The notes under the pieces are model-generated. The model had not been told where the DNA came from. It ran no database searches and saw only the letters and a list, made by a program, of their open reading frames with translations. From Pandoraea capi (GTDB taxonomy: Bacteria > Pseudomonadota > Gammaproteobacteria > Burkholderiales > Burkholderiaceae): 64,000 bases of DNA. Positions 26,886-35,811 of this stretch are shown one piece after another (position 1 is the first letter of the stretch; the number at the start of each line of letters is the position of its first letter). Where the stretch lies: NCBI RefSeq assembly GCF_902459735.1, contig NZ_CABPRV010000002.1, positions 248,001-312,000 on the forward strand, in the 5' to 3' direction. The translations under genes were made by a program, and so were the position numbers.

Positions 26886-26900
26886 AAAGTTATAGCGCTA
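26886..26900 (+). promoter_or_regulatory. Regulatory motif copy 3, before the MHS transporter
   Basis: AAAGTTATAGCGCTA, 75 bases upstream of the transporter start. It matches the two copies around the divergent dehydrogenase/LysR promoter, linking the transporter to the same regulator. Confidence 0.5.
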
Positions 26901-26975
26901 ACGCCAACCTTCAGTGTACTGACGCGCCCCGCCTTTGTAGACTTCGTCCGGTCATTAAAAAACAAGGTGGAGACA

Positions 26976-28319
26976 ATGAGCGGAATCGCGCCCAACAGCG
27001 CAGGCACCCCCAGCCTGACGTCTGCGATGAAAGAAACGATGGTGCCCGACGCCGAGCGCCGTCGTGCGCTGCTCGGCAGTGCCGTCGGCAGCACGATCGA
27101 GTGGTACGACTACTTCCTCTACGGAACGATGGCGTCCATCATCTTCGCAAAGCAGTTCTTCCCCAGCACGGACCCATTGGTCAGCAATCTGCTGGCGCTC
27201 GCGACGTTCGCGCTGGCTTTCGTCATTCGTCCGCTCGGCGGCGTGATCTTTGCGCACATCGGGGATCGCGTCGGCCGCAAGAAGACGCTGGCCATCACGT
27301 TGACGATGATGGGGATGTCGACGGTGCTCATGGGACTGCTGCCCAATTACGACCAGATTGGCGTCTGGGCGCCGATCCTGCTCTCGCTGCTGCGGCTGAT
27401 GCAGGGACTCGCGCTCGGCGGCGAATGGGGTGGCGGCGTATTGCTGGCGGTGGAGTATTCGCCGCGTCATCGTCGCGGCTTCTATGGCGCGGTGCCGCAG
27501 ACGGGCGCAGTGCTCGGTCTGGCGTTGGGCAACATCATCACATCGCTGCTGAGCAACTCGATCAGCGACGCCGATTTTCAGAGCTGGGGCTGGCGCATTC
27601 CGTTCGTTGGCTCGATCGTGCTGGTGCTGATCGGCATGTGGATTCGTAACGCCGTGGGCGAGACACCGTCGTTCAAGCGGATTCTGGCCACGCGCACCGA
27701 GACGCGGATTCCGCTGAAGGAAACGTTGCAGGACCACTGGCGGGCAGTGCTGATCGCGATCGGCGCGAAGGTGGTGGAAACGTCGACGTTCTTCCTTTAC
27801 GCGACGTTCACGATTTCGTACATGATCGGCCACGGCTTCCAGCGGTCGGACATTCTGAACATCGTGCTGGTCTGCGCGCTGATTGCGTTCCCGTTCATGC
27901 TCTACTTCGGCCATCTGTCGGACAGGATTGGCCGCAAGAAGGTGTTTCTCTGGGGGACGGTGGCGTTCATCGTGTGGATCGGGCCGTACTTCTGGCTGCT
28001 CAATCAGAAGTCGATTCTGTTGGCGTCAGTGGCTGTGGGCGTAGGGTTGAGCGTGATCTGGACGACATACGGTTCGATGATCGGCACGCTGCTCGCCGAG
28101 GCGTTCCCGCCGTCGATTCGTTACACGGGCATGTCGCTGGGTTATCAGATCGGCGCGGCGCTCGTGGGCGGCCCGATGCCGCTGATCGCGACGGCGCTTG
28201 TGGCCTACTTCGGTGGCAGCTACGTGCCGGTGGTGTTCTTCATGATCGCCTGCGCCCTCGTCTCCCTCGTGGCGGTCGCGCGGGTCAAGGATCGCAGCGG
28301 TTTGCCGCTGGACGACTGA
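26976..28319 (+). CDS. MHS-family (metabolite:H+ symporter) MFS transporter
   Basis: A 447-residue transporter with about 12 membrane segments. EWYDYFLYG (42-50) and GDRVGRKK (96-103) are the hallmark motifs of the MHS group (KgtP, ShiA, ProP), followed by LGGEWGGG. These proteins take up carboxylates or osmolytes with protons. The ATG at 26976 has AAGGTGGAGA upstream, which decides against a GTG 9 bases earlier. Its position after the LysR gene, and the shared motif, suggest it imports the substrate of the alcohol/aldehyde dehydrogenase pair. A terminator follows. Confidence 0.92.
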   Translation: MSGIAPNSAGTPSLTSAMKETMVPDAERRRALLGSAVGSTIEWYDYFLYGTMASIIFAKQFFPSTDPLVSNLLALATFALAFVIRPLGGVIFAHIGDRVGRKKTLAITLTMMGMSTVLMGLLPNYDQIGVWAPILLSLLRLMQGLALGGEWGGGVLLAVEYSPRHRRGFYGAVPQTGAVLGLALGNIITSLLSNSISDADFQSWGWRIPFVGSIVLVLIGMWIRNAVGETPSFKRILATRTETRIPLKETLQDHWRAVLIAIGAKVVETSTFFLYATFTISYMIGHGFQRSDILNIVLVCALIAFPFMLYFGHLSDRIGRKKVFLWGTVAFIVWIGPYFWLLNQKSILLASVAVGVGLSVIWTTYGSMIGTLLAEAFPPSIRYTGMSLGYQIGAALVGGPMPLIATALVAYFGGSYVPVVFFMIACALVSLVAVARVKDRSGLPLDD

Positions 28320-28347
28320 TCCCGTCGTCAACGTTGTCATGCAAAAG

Positions 28348-28379
28348 AGCCGCCGGCACGATGTCCGGCGGCTTTTTTG
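28348..28379 (+). terminator. Intrinsic terminator after the MHS transporter
   Basis: Stem GCCGCCGG (28349-28356) and CCGGCGGC (28365-28372), extended by an A-T pair, with an 8-base loop, then six T from 28373. It sits 29 bases after the transporter stop and, with AAAA on the other side, may also act for the convergent hipA-like gene. Confidence 0.9.
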
Positions 28380-28394
28380 TTTGGTTTGTCGGAG

Positions 28395-29408
28395 TCAAGC
28401 AGGGCGGCCGATGCGTCTTCGACGCCCTGTCAACATTGCAGGGTCGATCGTCATTGTGCCTGACACGATCCCCTCGGCGAGCTGGAACGCCGACCGTTGT
28501 CGCTCAAGATCTTCTTCACCGAGACCACACTCCTCGGCGTACAGTTCACGCCACGATGCGTTGACAGTTGCTGCCATGCTGCGCAGTGTCTCCCATGCTT
28601 CGGCGTGGTCGTACGCAAAGCGTGGCGCATCGAGAATCAGGTTGTCCGGTGATGCAACCCGTGTGTTCCGATTCACGGCCATGGCCTGCACGAGACGCGT
28701 CTGCGGCATGGCGACGATGTCATAGGCGGGCGACAGCGCCCACGATCCTTGCCTGTTGAGCAGCCCGTGGTTGCGTGGATGATCGTCGTAGTTGCCGACC
28801 AGAGCGTTGTACGCCATCCGGCGCCATAGCTCGCGTTGCTGGTCGGCCGCGCCTTGATGCCGATCCCCGCACCATCGACTCAATTCGTGAGCGAGTTTGG
28901 GATAGGAGCGATCCTGGTCTCCCGTCGCCGCGTCACTTCCCAGCCGGAGCACTGTTGCAGCACTGGCAAACAGGAAACGCTCGACACCGGTTTCAACGAC
29001 GTTACGGTCAAATCGCTTCACCAGTACAACCTCGTGTGCACCGATCCGCGCAAAGCTCACGTCGGCGACATCGATATCGCATCGTTTCGCCAGCTTCATG
29101 GCGACATACTCACGCGCGGGTAAAAGGCGAGCGCCATTACGTGGCTGCAACTTTGCGATCCACCATTCGGTGCTTCCATCGATGGTTCGGGTGATCGTCA
29201 GCTTCGGCTTTTCCCCACCGAGACTGGTACCGTCTTCATCGCCCGTCAGTTGACGAACCAGCCCGGTGATGGATTCGCCGACGTCTGTGTTTTCCAATCG
29301 TTGGAGAAGCTCGTCCTCGCTCGGCGGCTCAAAATCGACCTTTCGTTCGATTTGCTCGGGCAGACAGACTTCGATGGCCCCGACACCGTCGCCAACGGCA
29401 AGGTCCAT
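28395..29408 (-). CDS. hipA: HipA-like serine/threonine kinase toxin lacking the N-terminal domain
   Basis: From ATG 29408 (GAGCGG 3 bases upstream) the protein has 337 residues. The kinase core is complete: ATP-loop SLGGEKPK (62-69), the conserved lysine in WIAKL (Lys86), VKRFDR (130-135), catalytic NYDDHPRNH (206-214) and LSPAYD (225-230). E. coli HipA is 440 residues; here the first ~100 residues, the subdomain that contacts HipB, are missing. The frame opens further upstream but the extra sequence inside hipB is not HipA-like. ATGGCTGAAGTA at 29457, overlapping the hipB stop, looks like a typical HipA start but is out of frame. So a deletion or frameshift at the 5' end is likely; the kinase could still be active. 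Confidence 0.78.
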   Translation of the reverse strand: MDLAVGDGVGAIEVCLPEQIERKVDFEPPSEDELLQRLENTDVGESITGLVRQLTGDEDGTSLGGEKPKLTITRTIDGSTEWWIAKLQPRNGARLLPAREYVAMKLAKRCDIDVADVSFARIGAHEVVLVKRFDRNVVETGVERFLFASAATVLRLGSDAATGDQDRSYPKLAHELSRWCGDRHQGAADQQRELWRRMAYNALVGNYDDHPRNHGLLNRQGSWALSPAYDIVAMPQTRLVQAMAVNRNTRVASPDNLILDAPRFAYDHAEAWETLRSMAATVNASWRELYAEECGLGEEDLERQRSAFQLAEGIVSGTMTIDPAMLTGRRRRIGRPA

Positions 29409-29449
29409 CCGCTCGATTTCATCGAGTGTTCTGTTGCCATGGACGTACT

Positions 29450-29773
29450 TCAGCCATGTGGCACTCTCCTGCCACGCTTCAGGCGCGTCATGGCGGCTTG
29501 CTGGATGACGGGATCGTCTTCCGGGCGAATAGCGTCGCGCAGGGGCCCCAATAGGTCCAGCACCCATAAGGCGTTCAGCACCTGACCGAAGCTGACCGAA
29601 GGCCGTCCCTTCTCGATGTTGACCACGGTGTTCACGCTGGTCCCCATCTTGGCGGCGAGATCGGCTTGCGTCCATTCACGTGCACGTCGCGCGAGGGCCA
29701 CCGTCTCGCCCAGCGCTGTGACGACCTCCTCCGCCTCAAAAGGCAGCAAGTCGGCACGCAGAGATTTTTTCAC
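29450..29773 (-). CDS. hipB: HipB-like XRE-family antitoxin/repressor
   Basis: From GTG 29773 this is a 107-residue protein with an XRE helix-turn-helix: REWTQADLAAKMGTSVNTVV and NIEKGRPSVSFGQVLNALWVL (about 31-70). The frame is open to 29890, but a near-perfect inverted repeat that looks like its own operator lies at 29775-29811, which argues that translation starts after it. Its stop lies 42 bases before the usable hipA start. It should repress its own promoter and neutralise the kinase; because the kinase lacks the domain that meets HipB, neutralisation may be altered. Confidence 0.82.
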   Translation of the reverse strand: MKKSLRADLLPFEAEEVVTALGETVALARRAREWTQADLAAKMGTSVNTVVNIEKGRPSVSFGQVLNALWVLDLLGPLRDAIRPEDDPVIQQAAMTRLKRGRRVPHG

Positions 29774-29774
29774 A

Positions 29775-29811
29775 ATAAACTCAAATAAATGGCGATTTAT
29801 TTTGAGTTTAT
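29775..29811. promoter_or_regulatory. hipB operator: long AT-rich inverted repeat
   Basis: The arms ATAAACTCAAATAAAT (29775-29790) and ATTTATTTTGAGTTTAT (29795-29811) are inverted copies, apart from one extra base, around GGCG. On the minus strand, a possible -10 TATAAA (29812-29807) overlaps the repeat and TTGAAA (29832-29827) could be a short-spaced -35. The position, immediately before the GTG of hipB, fits autorepression. Confidence 0.75.
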
Positions 29812-29893
29812 ACAAATTTTTGCCGATTTCAAGGCGATTCGATCGTCCCCCTCCTACGCCGATGTTGAGACTGAACGAGGCACTGGCCACCCG

Positions 29894-30334
29894 CTAAACC
29901 GGACGATCTCGCCTCTTGCGCAGATCCAGCCAGGCGACGAGAAGGAAGCCGCCGACCAGGCCGAGGTGTTCGAAGAAGCCGTTTGCCATCATGAAACGAG
30001 CGTCGGGCGGCGCGTGCCAGAACGCGTTAGCCAGGAATGAGGCCATCAGCGTGAAGACCGCCAGCGCGATCGCGCCCAGCCAGCGCCCTCGTCCCGTCAG
30101 AATCATGAGCGACGCCACCAATTCGAGCGCAATCGTCGCCGCTGCCAATGGTGCAGCGGGCGCCAGACCGAAGTGCCGCATTTCGGCCACCGCGCCGGGA
30201 AAATCGAAGAGTTTGACCAGTCCGCCCTGAAGGTACGCTGCGCATAGCAAGAGCATGGCGAGCCGCGCGATCCAGCCCGCCAGCCGGTAATCGTTGCCTT
30301 CAGTGGACGGTAATGACGGATTCGGGAGCCGCAT
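29894..30334 (-). CDS. DoxX-family membrane protein
   Basis: A 146-residue protein with four hydrophobic segments and the DoxX-type start LLCAAYLQGGLVKLFDFPGAVAEM, then LELVASLMILTGR and NGFFEHLGLVGGFLLVAW. DoxX proteins sit in the inner membrane; the founding member is part of a thiosulfate:quinone oxidoreductase, but most have no defined activity. ATG 30334 has GGGATGA upstream. It is on the same strand as the hydrolase gene 107 bases upstream; members often accompany isochorismatase-like or pirin genes. Confidence 0.86.
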   Translation of the reverse strand: MRLPNPSLPSTEGNDYRLAGWIARLAMLLLCAAYLQGGLVKLFDFPGAVAEMRHFGLAPAAPLAAATIALELVASLMILTGRGRWLGAIALAVFTLMASFLANAFWHAPPDARFMMANGFFEHLGLVGGFLLVAWLDLRKRRDRPV

Positions 30335-30441
30335 GATTCATCCCGGTTGGAGAAGAAACAACGTTGCAAGAACGTGGCTCGCCCCGCCGTCAGCAGGATC
30401 GCCGAAGACAGGGGCAAACCGCGTGATCAGGCAACGACCGA

Positions 30442-31128
30442 TCAGCGCGCCGGAACCGGGGCGATCGATTCGTGGGCGGTTGCCGTGCGTTGCGTTGCCT
30501 TGTGCACCATCGTGTAGGCATAGTCGACGCCCATGCCGTAAGCGCCCGAATGCTCCTTCACGAGCTTCATCACGGCATCGTAGGTGTCGCGATGCGCCCA
30601 GTCACGTTGCCATTCGAGCAGCACCTGTTGCCACGTCACCGGCACGGCGCCGGCCTGTACCATGCGCTGCATGGCGTAATCGTGCGCTTCCTTGCTGGTG
30701 CCGCCCGAGGCGTCGGCCACCATATAGATCTCGTAGCCGCCTTCGAGCATGGCGCACAGGGCGAAGGTCGTGTTGCACACTTCCGTCCAGAGACCTGCGA
30801 CGATCACTTTGTTACGACCATTGGCCTTCAGGGCGTCGCGCACCTTCTGGTCGTCCCACGAGTTCATCGACGTGCGTTCGAGCGTCTTTGCGTTGGGGAA
30901 CACGTCGAGCACTTCGGGATACGTGTACCCCGAGAACGATTCGCTCTCGACCGTGGTGATCGTCGTCGGGATATTGAAAATCTTCGCGGCCTTGGCCAGA
31001 CCCACCACATTGTTCTTCAGCGCCTGCCGGTCCATCGATTGCACGCCAAATGCCATTTGCGGCTGATGGTCGATGATGATGAGCTGGCTGTTCTGAGGGG
31101 TCAAAACTTCGAGTTTGGCATTAGACAT
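30442..31128 (-). CDS. Isochorismatase-like cysteine hydrolase (YcaC-like)
   Basis: A 228-residue hydrolase of the isochorismatase superfamily, closest in style to E. coli YcaC. The nucleophile is probably Cys118 in WTEVCN, with Asp20 in LIIIDHQPQMAF, and the conserved SMNSWDD (88-94) matches YcaC-type INAWDN. It has about 20 residues more at the C terminus than YcaC. Real isochorismatase activity is not implied; the family hydrolyses amides such as nicotinamide, or unknown substrates. It is cytoplasmic, with no signal peptide. Confidence 0.88.
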   Translation of the reverse strand: MSNAKLEVLTPQNSQLIIIDHQPQMAFGVQSMDRQALKNNVVGLAKAAKIFNIPTTITTVESESFSGYTYPEVLDVFPNAKTLERTSMNSWDDQKVRDALKANGRNKVIVAGLWTEVCNTTFALCAMLEGGYEIYMVADASGGTSKEAHDYAMQRMVQAGAVPVTWQQVLLEWQRDWAHRDTYDAVMKLVKEHSGAYGMGVDYAYTMVHKATQRTATAHESIAPVPAR

Positions 31129-31250
31129 GGTCGGAGTCCTTTAACTGAGGTGCACTGTGCAACCCCACGAAAGACTAGTCGAGCGCCCCTTGCCGGAACA
31201 TCAGATGATGGTATTAGTCGTCGAAACGGTTGCTGCCATGCGGATGACAC

Positions 31251-32450
31251 TCACCCGGCGGCTTGCCCACCGACCACCTGCGGATATCGATCGTCCTCCG
31301 GGATCGTCCCGCCATCGGTCGCGACAACCACGCAGTTCCTGCCACGTGCCTTGGCGGCATAGAGTGCCGCGTCCGCTCTTGCCATGACGCTCGCCAGGGT
31401 GTCGTTCTCGCCGAACGCGTCCACACCGGCGCTCAACGTGGGCGTGACGTCGCGGCCGGAAACGCAGGAGCCGGAGCTGGCAACGACGAGACGCAATCGG
31501 TCAACGAGTCGGCCAGCTTCCTCGCGGGTCGCCGCCGGCAGCAGCACGGCAAACTCTTCGCCCCCGATACGCCCGACGACATCGTTAGCCCGTACGGACT
31601 GCGAGATCAGCGACGCCACGTGCGCCAACGCAAAATCGCCGGACGCGTGACCGTACCGGTCGTTGACGCTCTTGAAATTGTCGATATCCAGAATCGCGAT
31701 GGACAGCGGCGAACGTGCCGCCGTGCGAGCGACGACCGCCTCCGCACGCGCGATGAACGCCCGCCGCGCGAGCACCCCCGTCAGATCGTCGAACGTTGCC
31801 AGACGCTCCATCCGGTCGGCGAGCCGGTCATGCGCGAGCAGGACCATGCCGACGGACAGACAGGGCAGCGTGAGCGTCGCCATGCCGAGGAACAGGACAT
31901 TCAGCGGTGTTGGCTGAAGAAACACGGTCTCATGCGCCAGCCCCACGGCATAAGCGAAGGAGCGCACGGCATGCACCACCGCCCCCAGCGTTGCCGCCAC
32001 CGAAACGAAGTAATAAGCGTACTTGGGACGGCCCGGCGGCCGATACTTCAATACCATCCAGCCGATGTTGAACCGTACGTACGCGATGACGCCGGAAATC
32101 ATCGCGCTGCGTGCATCGACATGGGGCGATACGAACGTCCAGTGGATCAGCAGTGCGAGGATCACGGCGAGTGCGACGTATTCCCATGCGTAGCTCGCTC
32201 GCGTGCTCAAAAACTGGCGAAATCCCTGCACGCCGAGCAGCGACGCGATCATCAGCAGGCTGCTCGATGTCGCGACGATGACGTCGGAGGTTCCTATCAA
32301 CAGCAATGCGGACGTCAGCGCCAGCAGGCCGCTCGCCACGCTCCACAGCCGTACGCCCGGGACATGCGCCTGAAACAGTGAGCCGAGCACGGCAACGCTC
32401 ATCACACACGAGAGAATGGCAATGCTGATGAAAACCGCCGGGATAGACAT
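31251..32450 (-). CDS. Membrane-bound diguanylate cyclase (GGDEF)
   Basis: A 399-residue protein: about seven hydrophobic segments (residues ~5-205) and a C-terminal GGDEF domain (~215-380). The active site is GGEEF (296-300), metal-binding DIDNFK (255-260) is intact, and the inhibitory I-site RAND (287-290) sits five residues before the active site. It should make cyclic-di-GMP and be product-inhibited. There is no EAL domain. The sensor ligand is unknown. It is the last gene before the contractile-injection operon, whose last gene ends 73 bases upstream; read-through into it is possible but unproven. Confidence 0.92.
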   Translation of the reverse strand: MSIPAVFISIAILSCVMSVAVLGSLFQAHVPGVRLWSVASGLLALTSALLLIGTSDVIVATSSSLLMIASLLGVQGFRQFLSTRASYAWEYVALAVILALLIHWTFVSPHVDARSAMISGVIAYVRFNIGWMVLKYRPPGRPKYAYYFVSVAATLGAVVHAVRSFAYAVGLAHETVFLQPTPLNVLFLGMATLTLPCLSVGMVLLAHDRLADRMERLATFDDLTGVLARRAFIARAEAVVARTAARSPLSIAILDIDNFKSVNDRYGHASGDFALAHVASLISQSVRANDVVGRIGGEEFAVLLPAATREEAGRLVDRLRLVVASSGSCVSGRDVTPTLSAGVDAFGENDTLASVMARADAALYAAKARGRNCVVVATDGGTIPEDDRYPQVVGGQAAG

Positions 32451-32522
32451 GTACGCGCCGCGAGATTTTTGTTTTAGCCGCCAGCATAGCCGAATTCCGT
32501 GACGCGGCGATCGTCTCCGTAC

Positions 32523-35500
32523 TCAAGGCTGATCATCGCGCGCCTTGAGCTGGTACTGGTACCACGCGATCAACGCCACGATGAACAGCAGGAGGAATAT
32601 CGGGATCATGTAGCCGCGCGCCAGCCATCGCAAGAACGGGTCGCAGAACAGCAGCGCCAGGCTGAGCAGGATCCAGATCCCCGCAATGGCAAGCGAAGGC
32701 GCGTGATAGTAACGCGTCATCCACTCGCGCCAGCGGCACGACACGTAATACGCCACGCCACACCCGATCAGCAACAGCAAGGCGATCTTCGTTGCCAGCC
32801 GGAACGCGAACAGGTTCTCGCACACCGTCTTGCAAACGGCCGAGGACTGCGCGCCTGCGGGAATCTGGTAGTGATCCGCCAGACATTCGCTAATGCTGCG
32901 CGTCATCGTGCAGGCCTGCACCCCTTCCGTCGGTTTGGGGATTAGCGACGCTGCTGACGGCACGGCGGGATCGGTTTTCGACGCCTCCACCGCCGCGGAG
33001 CGAAGTGGCATCGGCCAGAAACCGATACCGCCAAAGTTGTCCTGCGCGTAGACGATATCGTCCTGAAGCTGCTGCCAGTTGTCGTTATCGAACGTGATGA
33101 CGGGAATGATCTGGCGCAGCACCGTGCGACGATCCTCGCCATGCAGTCCGGCTTCGACCGACTCGCGCAGCGCCTTCTTCGAGTCGGTCGTCGGTTCATC
33201 GAGCAGCACGAGGAAATTCGGACGCCGGTTCCGGTCCCGGTCGACACGCGCCAGCAGGTCGGTCGAAACGTTCTTGTCGGTGTCCGTCACGAGTTGCAGC
33301 AGGTTCGAGTAAGTGTAGATGCCATGCCCCACGCGATCGTGGCGCACGAGAATGTCGATGCGATCCCCTGCCCTCGCCCGACGCAACTGCGTGCGAAGCT
33401 GGTCAACGAACTGGTTGAACACCACGACCGACACGGGATCTTCCGGGTAGCCGTCGAAAAACAGCACGACCCCGCTGCCGTTGGTCGGCGCAAAGCGCGC
33501 GCCGAAGGGCAGATGGTTCGACACCGACGCGGTCCAGTTACGCAAGCCGGTCGAGAGCAGCTTCACGATGTCCGCGCCGAGCCGGTTCAGCACGGCCACC
33601 TTGCGATCCTTGTCCAGACGCGTCCAGGTCCGCCAGTCGTTGCGCTGGATCACCCATTGCACGTCGCTCTGATGTCGTTGCGCTACCGAGACGAAGTCAC
33701 CGGGCAACGAGGCGGACGTCTGCGACAACTCCACGAAATTGCTGCCGTAATTGGCTTGCACCAGCGCGCCGGTATCGTCGAACGTTGCACCGTAGTAGCC
33801 GATACGCGTGAGCGTGCTGAAGTCGACGTTCTGCTTCGGTCCGGCCATCCAGAACGGGAAGAAACCATAGACGGTGCCTTGCAGATGGTCTAACAGACAC
33901 CCGCAACCGTCACCGCTCCAGCTCACCTGCCGGGTCGGGTCGAACACCGGCCGCTTGCGGGCGGTCGCGACCAGCGACGGCCGGAAGCGGTCATACAGCG
34001 CCTGCATCAGTTGCGGCAGCGACAAGGTCTCGACGTTGCTGCACGTGCCTTTACGCCAGAGCGCTTCGAGCTGCGCAAACAGCGCCGGGTCGCGCAGCAC
34101 CGCTGACAACTGCTGCATCTGATCGGACGAAATCTTGCGCGCATCGGCCACGCTCCCCGGTATGCCCGTGGGGCAAGCGCCCACGCCTTCGCGCAAGCGC
34201 GCCATCACGGCCCGGTCGAACAGCCACAACTGTGGATACTGCAACCCCTGCAATCCCCCCAGCATGTCGAGCACGACCGGCGGCACCGACTCGTTGCGGC
34301 GGCTCGACGCCAGCTCCGCGAGCGCCTGCGCCGTCAGCACGTAGGTGGTCTGCGACTGCGCGGCGCGCACGATGTCCGGCACGTACGGATCGACCGGCGT
34401 CTTGATCTCCGAGGTGGCGTCGAGAATCGCTTCGTTGAAATCGGCCTGACTGGCGTACTCCTCGGTAAGCCCCGAGACGGCGTCGACGATTTCCGTCGGC
34501 ACACGGTTGTCGTTGCGGAGTTGCTGGAGCGAGGCGTCCGTGAGCTGGTACGTCGTGGTGACGGCCACGGCACGGGCTTCCGGCAGATAGGCTTCGGCAC
34601 GTTTGCCGAGGTCCTTGAGGGCGTCGAGCACGGCGGCATCGAACAGCGGCTGATTCAGATAGACCTTGTCCTGCAAGGCAGAAAGATGGTCGATGACCTT
34701 GGATTTCGACGCCAGCAGGCTGAAGTCGGCGGCGTCGAGCGTGTAGTTGTAGATCGTCAGCAGGGCGCGGTCCGGATCAGGGCCCGCGTTGCGATTCCCG
34801 TCGGTATCCAGGTGATAGAGCCAGAGCATGGCGGCGATCTCGTCGTCCGTGCCCGCAAGGCGAATCTGGTAGTAGCGCGCCTGCTCCTTTGGCTCGAACC
34901 CGTCGATCCAGCGACCGAGGTCTGCGCCGACCAGATCGGCCTTCCATTGCGGATGCGCCCGCACGATCGACGCGAACTTCAGCAACGCCTGCACCGACGC
35001 ACTGGTCAGGTTGCCGACCGGCTGCATCTTGAAGTCGAGCCAGAAGCGATTGAGCCACGACAAGGTGATCGGCCCGACGAGATTGTCCGACAGCGGCCGC
35101 GTGCTTTCACGATAAGCCTGAAGGTAGGCCGGGTCTTCCGAATAGATGACGAGGAGCGCCTGCTGAATGGCGCGTCGCGTGGCCGGCGCCAGATGACGCA
35201 CCACATCGGCGGAAATCAGGACGGTGGACGGGCCGGAGGTCGGCTCCGGCGTGACCTGAACGGTATTGACAATGCGCCACGCCTGCTCGGGCGTCATCGG
35301 CTTGCCGTCGCTGCCAATGGGCGGCGCCATACGCGACACCTTGACCGACGGCGTGTCTGCGGGCGCGGCGACGGCTTGTGTGGGCGCGCCTTTGACGGTT
35401 GACGGCTGCGAGACGGTCGAGGGCTGCGAAGCGGACGTCGCGGGACTCGCTGCCGACGCCGTGGCAGATGCAGGAGGTGCAGCAGGTGTGGCAGAGGGTT

Positions 35501-35810
35501 GTGGCGCAGCCGCAGGCGTTGATGCGGCAGCGGCCGGTGGCGACACAGCGGAAGCGCCCCCGACGGCAGACGCCGGGGCGAGCGCGACCGGCGCAGACAC
35601 AGCCATTGGCGCAGCGGCAGGCCCCGATGCCGGGTGTCCGGCAGGCGACGACGTCGCGGCACTCGCCGCCGACGGCACCGCTGCCACAGCGGGCAGCGAT
35701 ATGAGCGATGCCAGCGCCCCCAGCGACAGGGTCAGCCCCGCCATTCCGGTGGCCAGCAACGAGATTCGTCTGCGCCGGGCGCTGCGTCCCATGAAGTCGA
35801 CGTGGCTCAT
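32523..35810 (-). CDS. eCIS-linked membrane protein with a GH18-like domain
   Basis: A 1095-residue protein, last gene of the contractile operon and one base after the ATPase stop. Residues 1-45 hold an export or anchor segment; ~45-160 is an Ala/Pro/Ser linker; ~160-640 is a helical region I cannot assign; ~645-935 resembles a glycoside hydrolase 18 barrel, starting GTVYGFFPFWMAGPKQNVDF and ending GGIGFWPMPL. The GH18 catalytic DxDxE is not preserved: the corresponding strand reads GVVLFFDGYPED, so it may bind rather than cut glycan. The final ~110 residues have three membrane helices. I infer a surface or periplasmic role in assembly, anchoring or release of the particle. Afp and PVC clusters have no such gene to my knowledge. 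Confidence 0.75.
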   Translation of the reverse strand: MSHVDFMGRSARRRRISLLATGMAGLTLSLGALASLISLPAVAAVPSAASAATSSPAGHPASGPAAAPMAVSAPVALAPASAVGGASAVSPPAAAASTPAAAPQPSATPAAPPASATASAASPATSASQPSTVSQPSTVKGAPTQAVAAPADTPSVKVSRMAPPIGSDGKPMTPEQAWRIVNTVQVTPEPTSGPSTVLISADVVRHLAPATRRAIQQALLVIYSEDPAYLQAYRESTRPLSDNLVGPITLSWLNRFWLDFKMQPVGNLTSASVQALLKFASIVRAHPQWKADLVGADLGRWIDGFEPKEQARYYQIRLAGTDDEIAAMLWLYHLDTDGNRNAGPDPDRALLTIYNYTLDAADFSLLASKSKVIDHLSALQDKVYLNQPLFDAAVLDALKDLGKRAEAYLPEARAVAVTTTYQLTDASLQQLRNDNRVPTEIVDAVSGLTEEYASQADFNEAILDATSEIKTPVDPYVPDIVRAAQSQTTYVLTAQALAELASSRRNESVPPVVLDMLGGLQGLQYPQLWLFDRAVMARLREGVGACPTGIPGSVADARKISSDQMQQLSAVLRDPALFAQLEALWRKGTCSNVETLSLPQLMQALYDRFRPSLVATARKRPVFDPTRQVSWSGDGCGCLLDHLQGTVYGFFPFWMAGPKQNVDFSTLTRIGYYGATFDDTGALVQANYGSNFVELSQTSASLPGDFVSVAQRHQSDVQWVIQRNDWRTWTRLDKDRKVAVLNRLGADIVKLLSTGLRNWTASVSNHLPFGARFAPTNGSGVVLFFDGYPEDPVSVVVFNQFVDQLRTQLRRARAGDRIDILVRHDRVGHGIYTYSNLLQLVTDTDKNVSTDLLARVDRDRNRRPNFLVLLDEPTTDSKKALRESVEAGLHGEDRRTVLRQIIPVITFDNDNWQQLQDDIVYAQDNFGGIGFWPMPLRSAAVEASKTDPAVPSAASLIPKPTEGVQACTMTRSISECLADHYQIPAGAQSSAVCKTVCENLFAFRLATKIALLLLIGCGVAYYVSCRWREWMTRYYHAPSLAIAGIWILLSLALLFCDPFLRWLARGYMIPIFLLLFIVALIAWYQYQLKARDDQP

Positions 35811-35811
35811 A

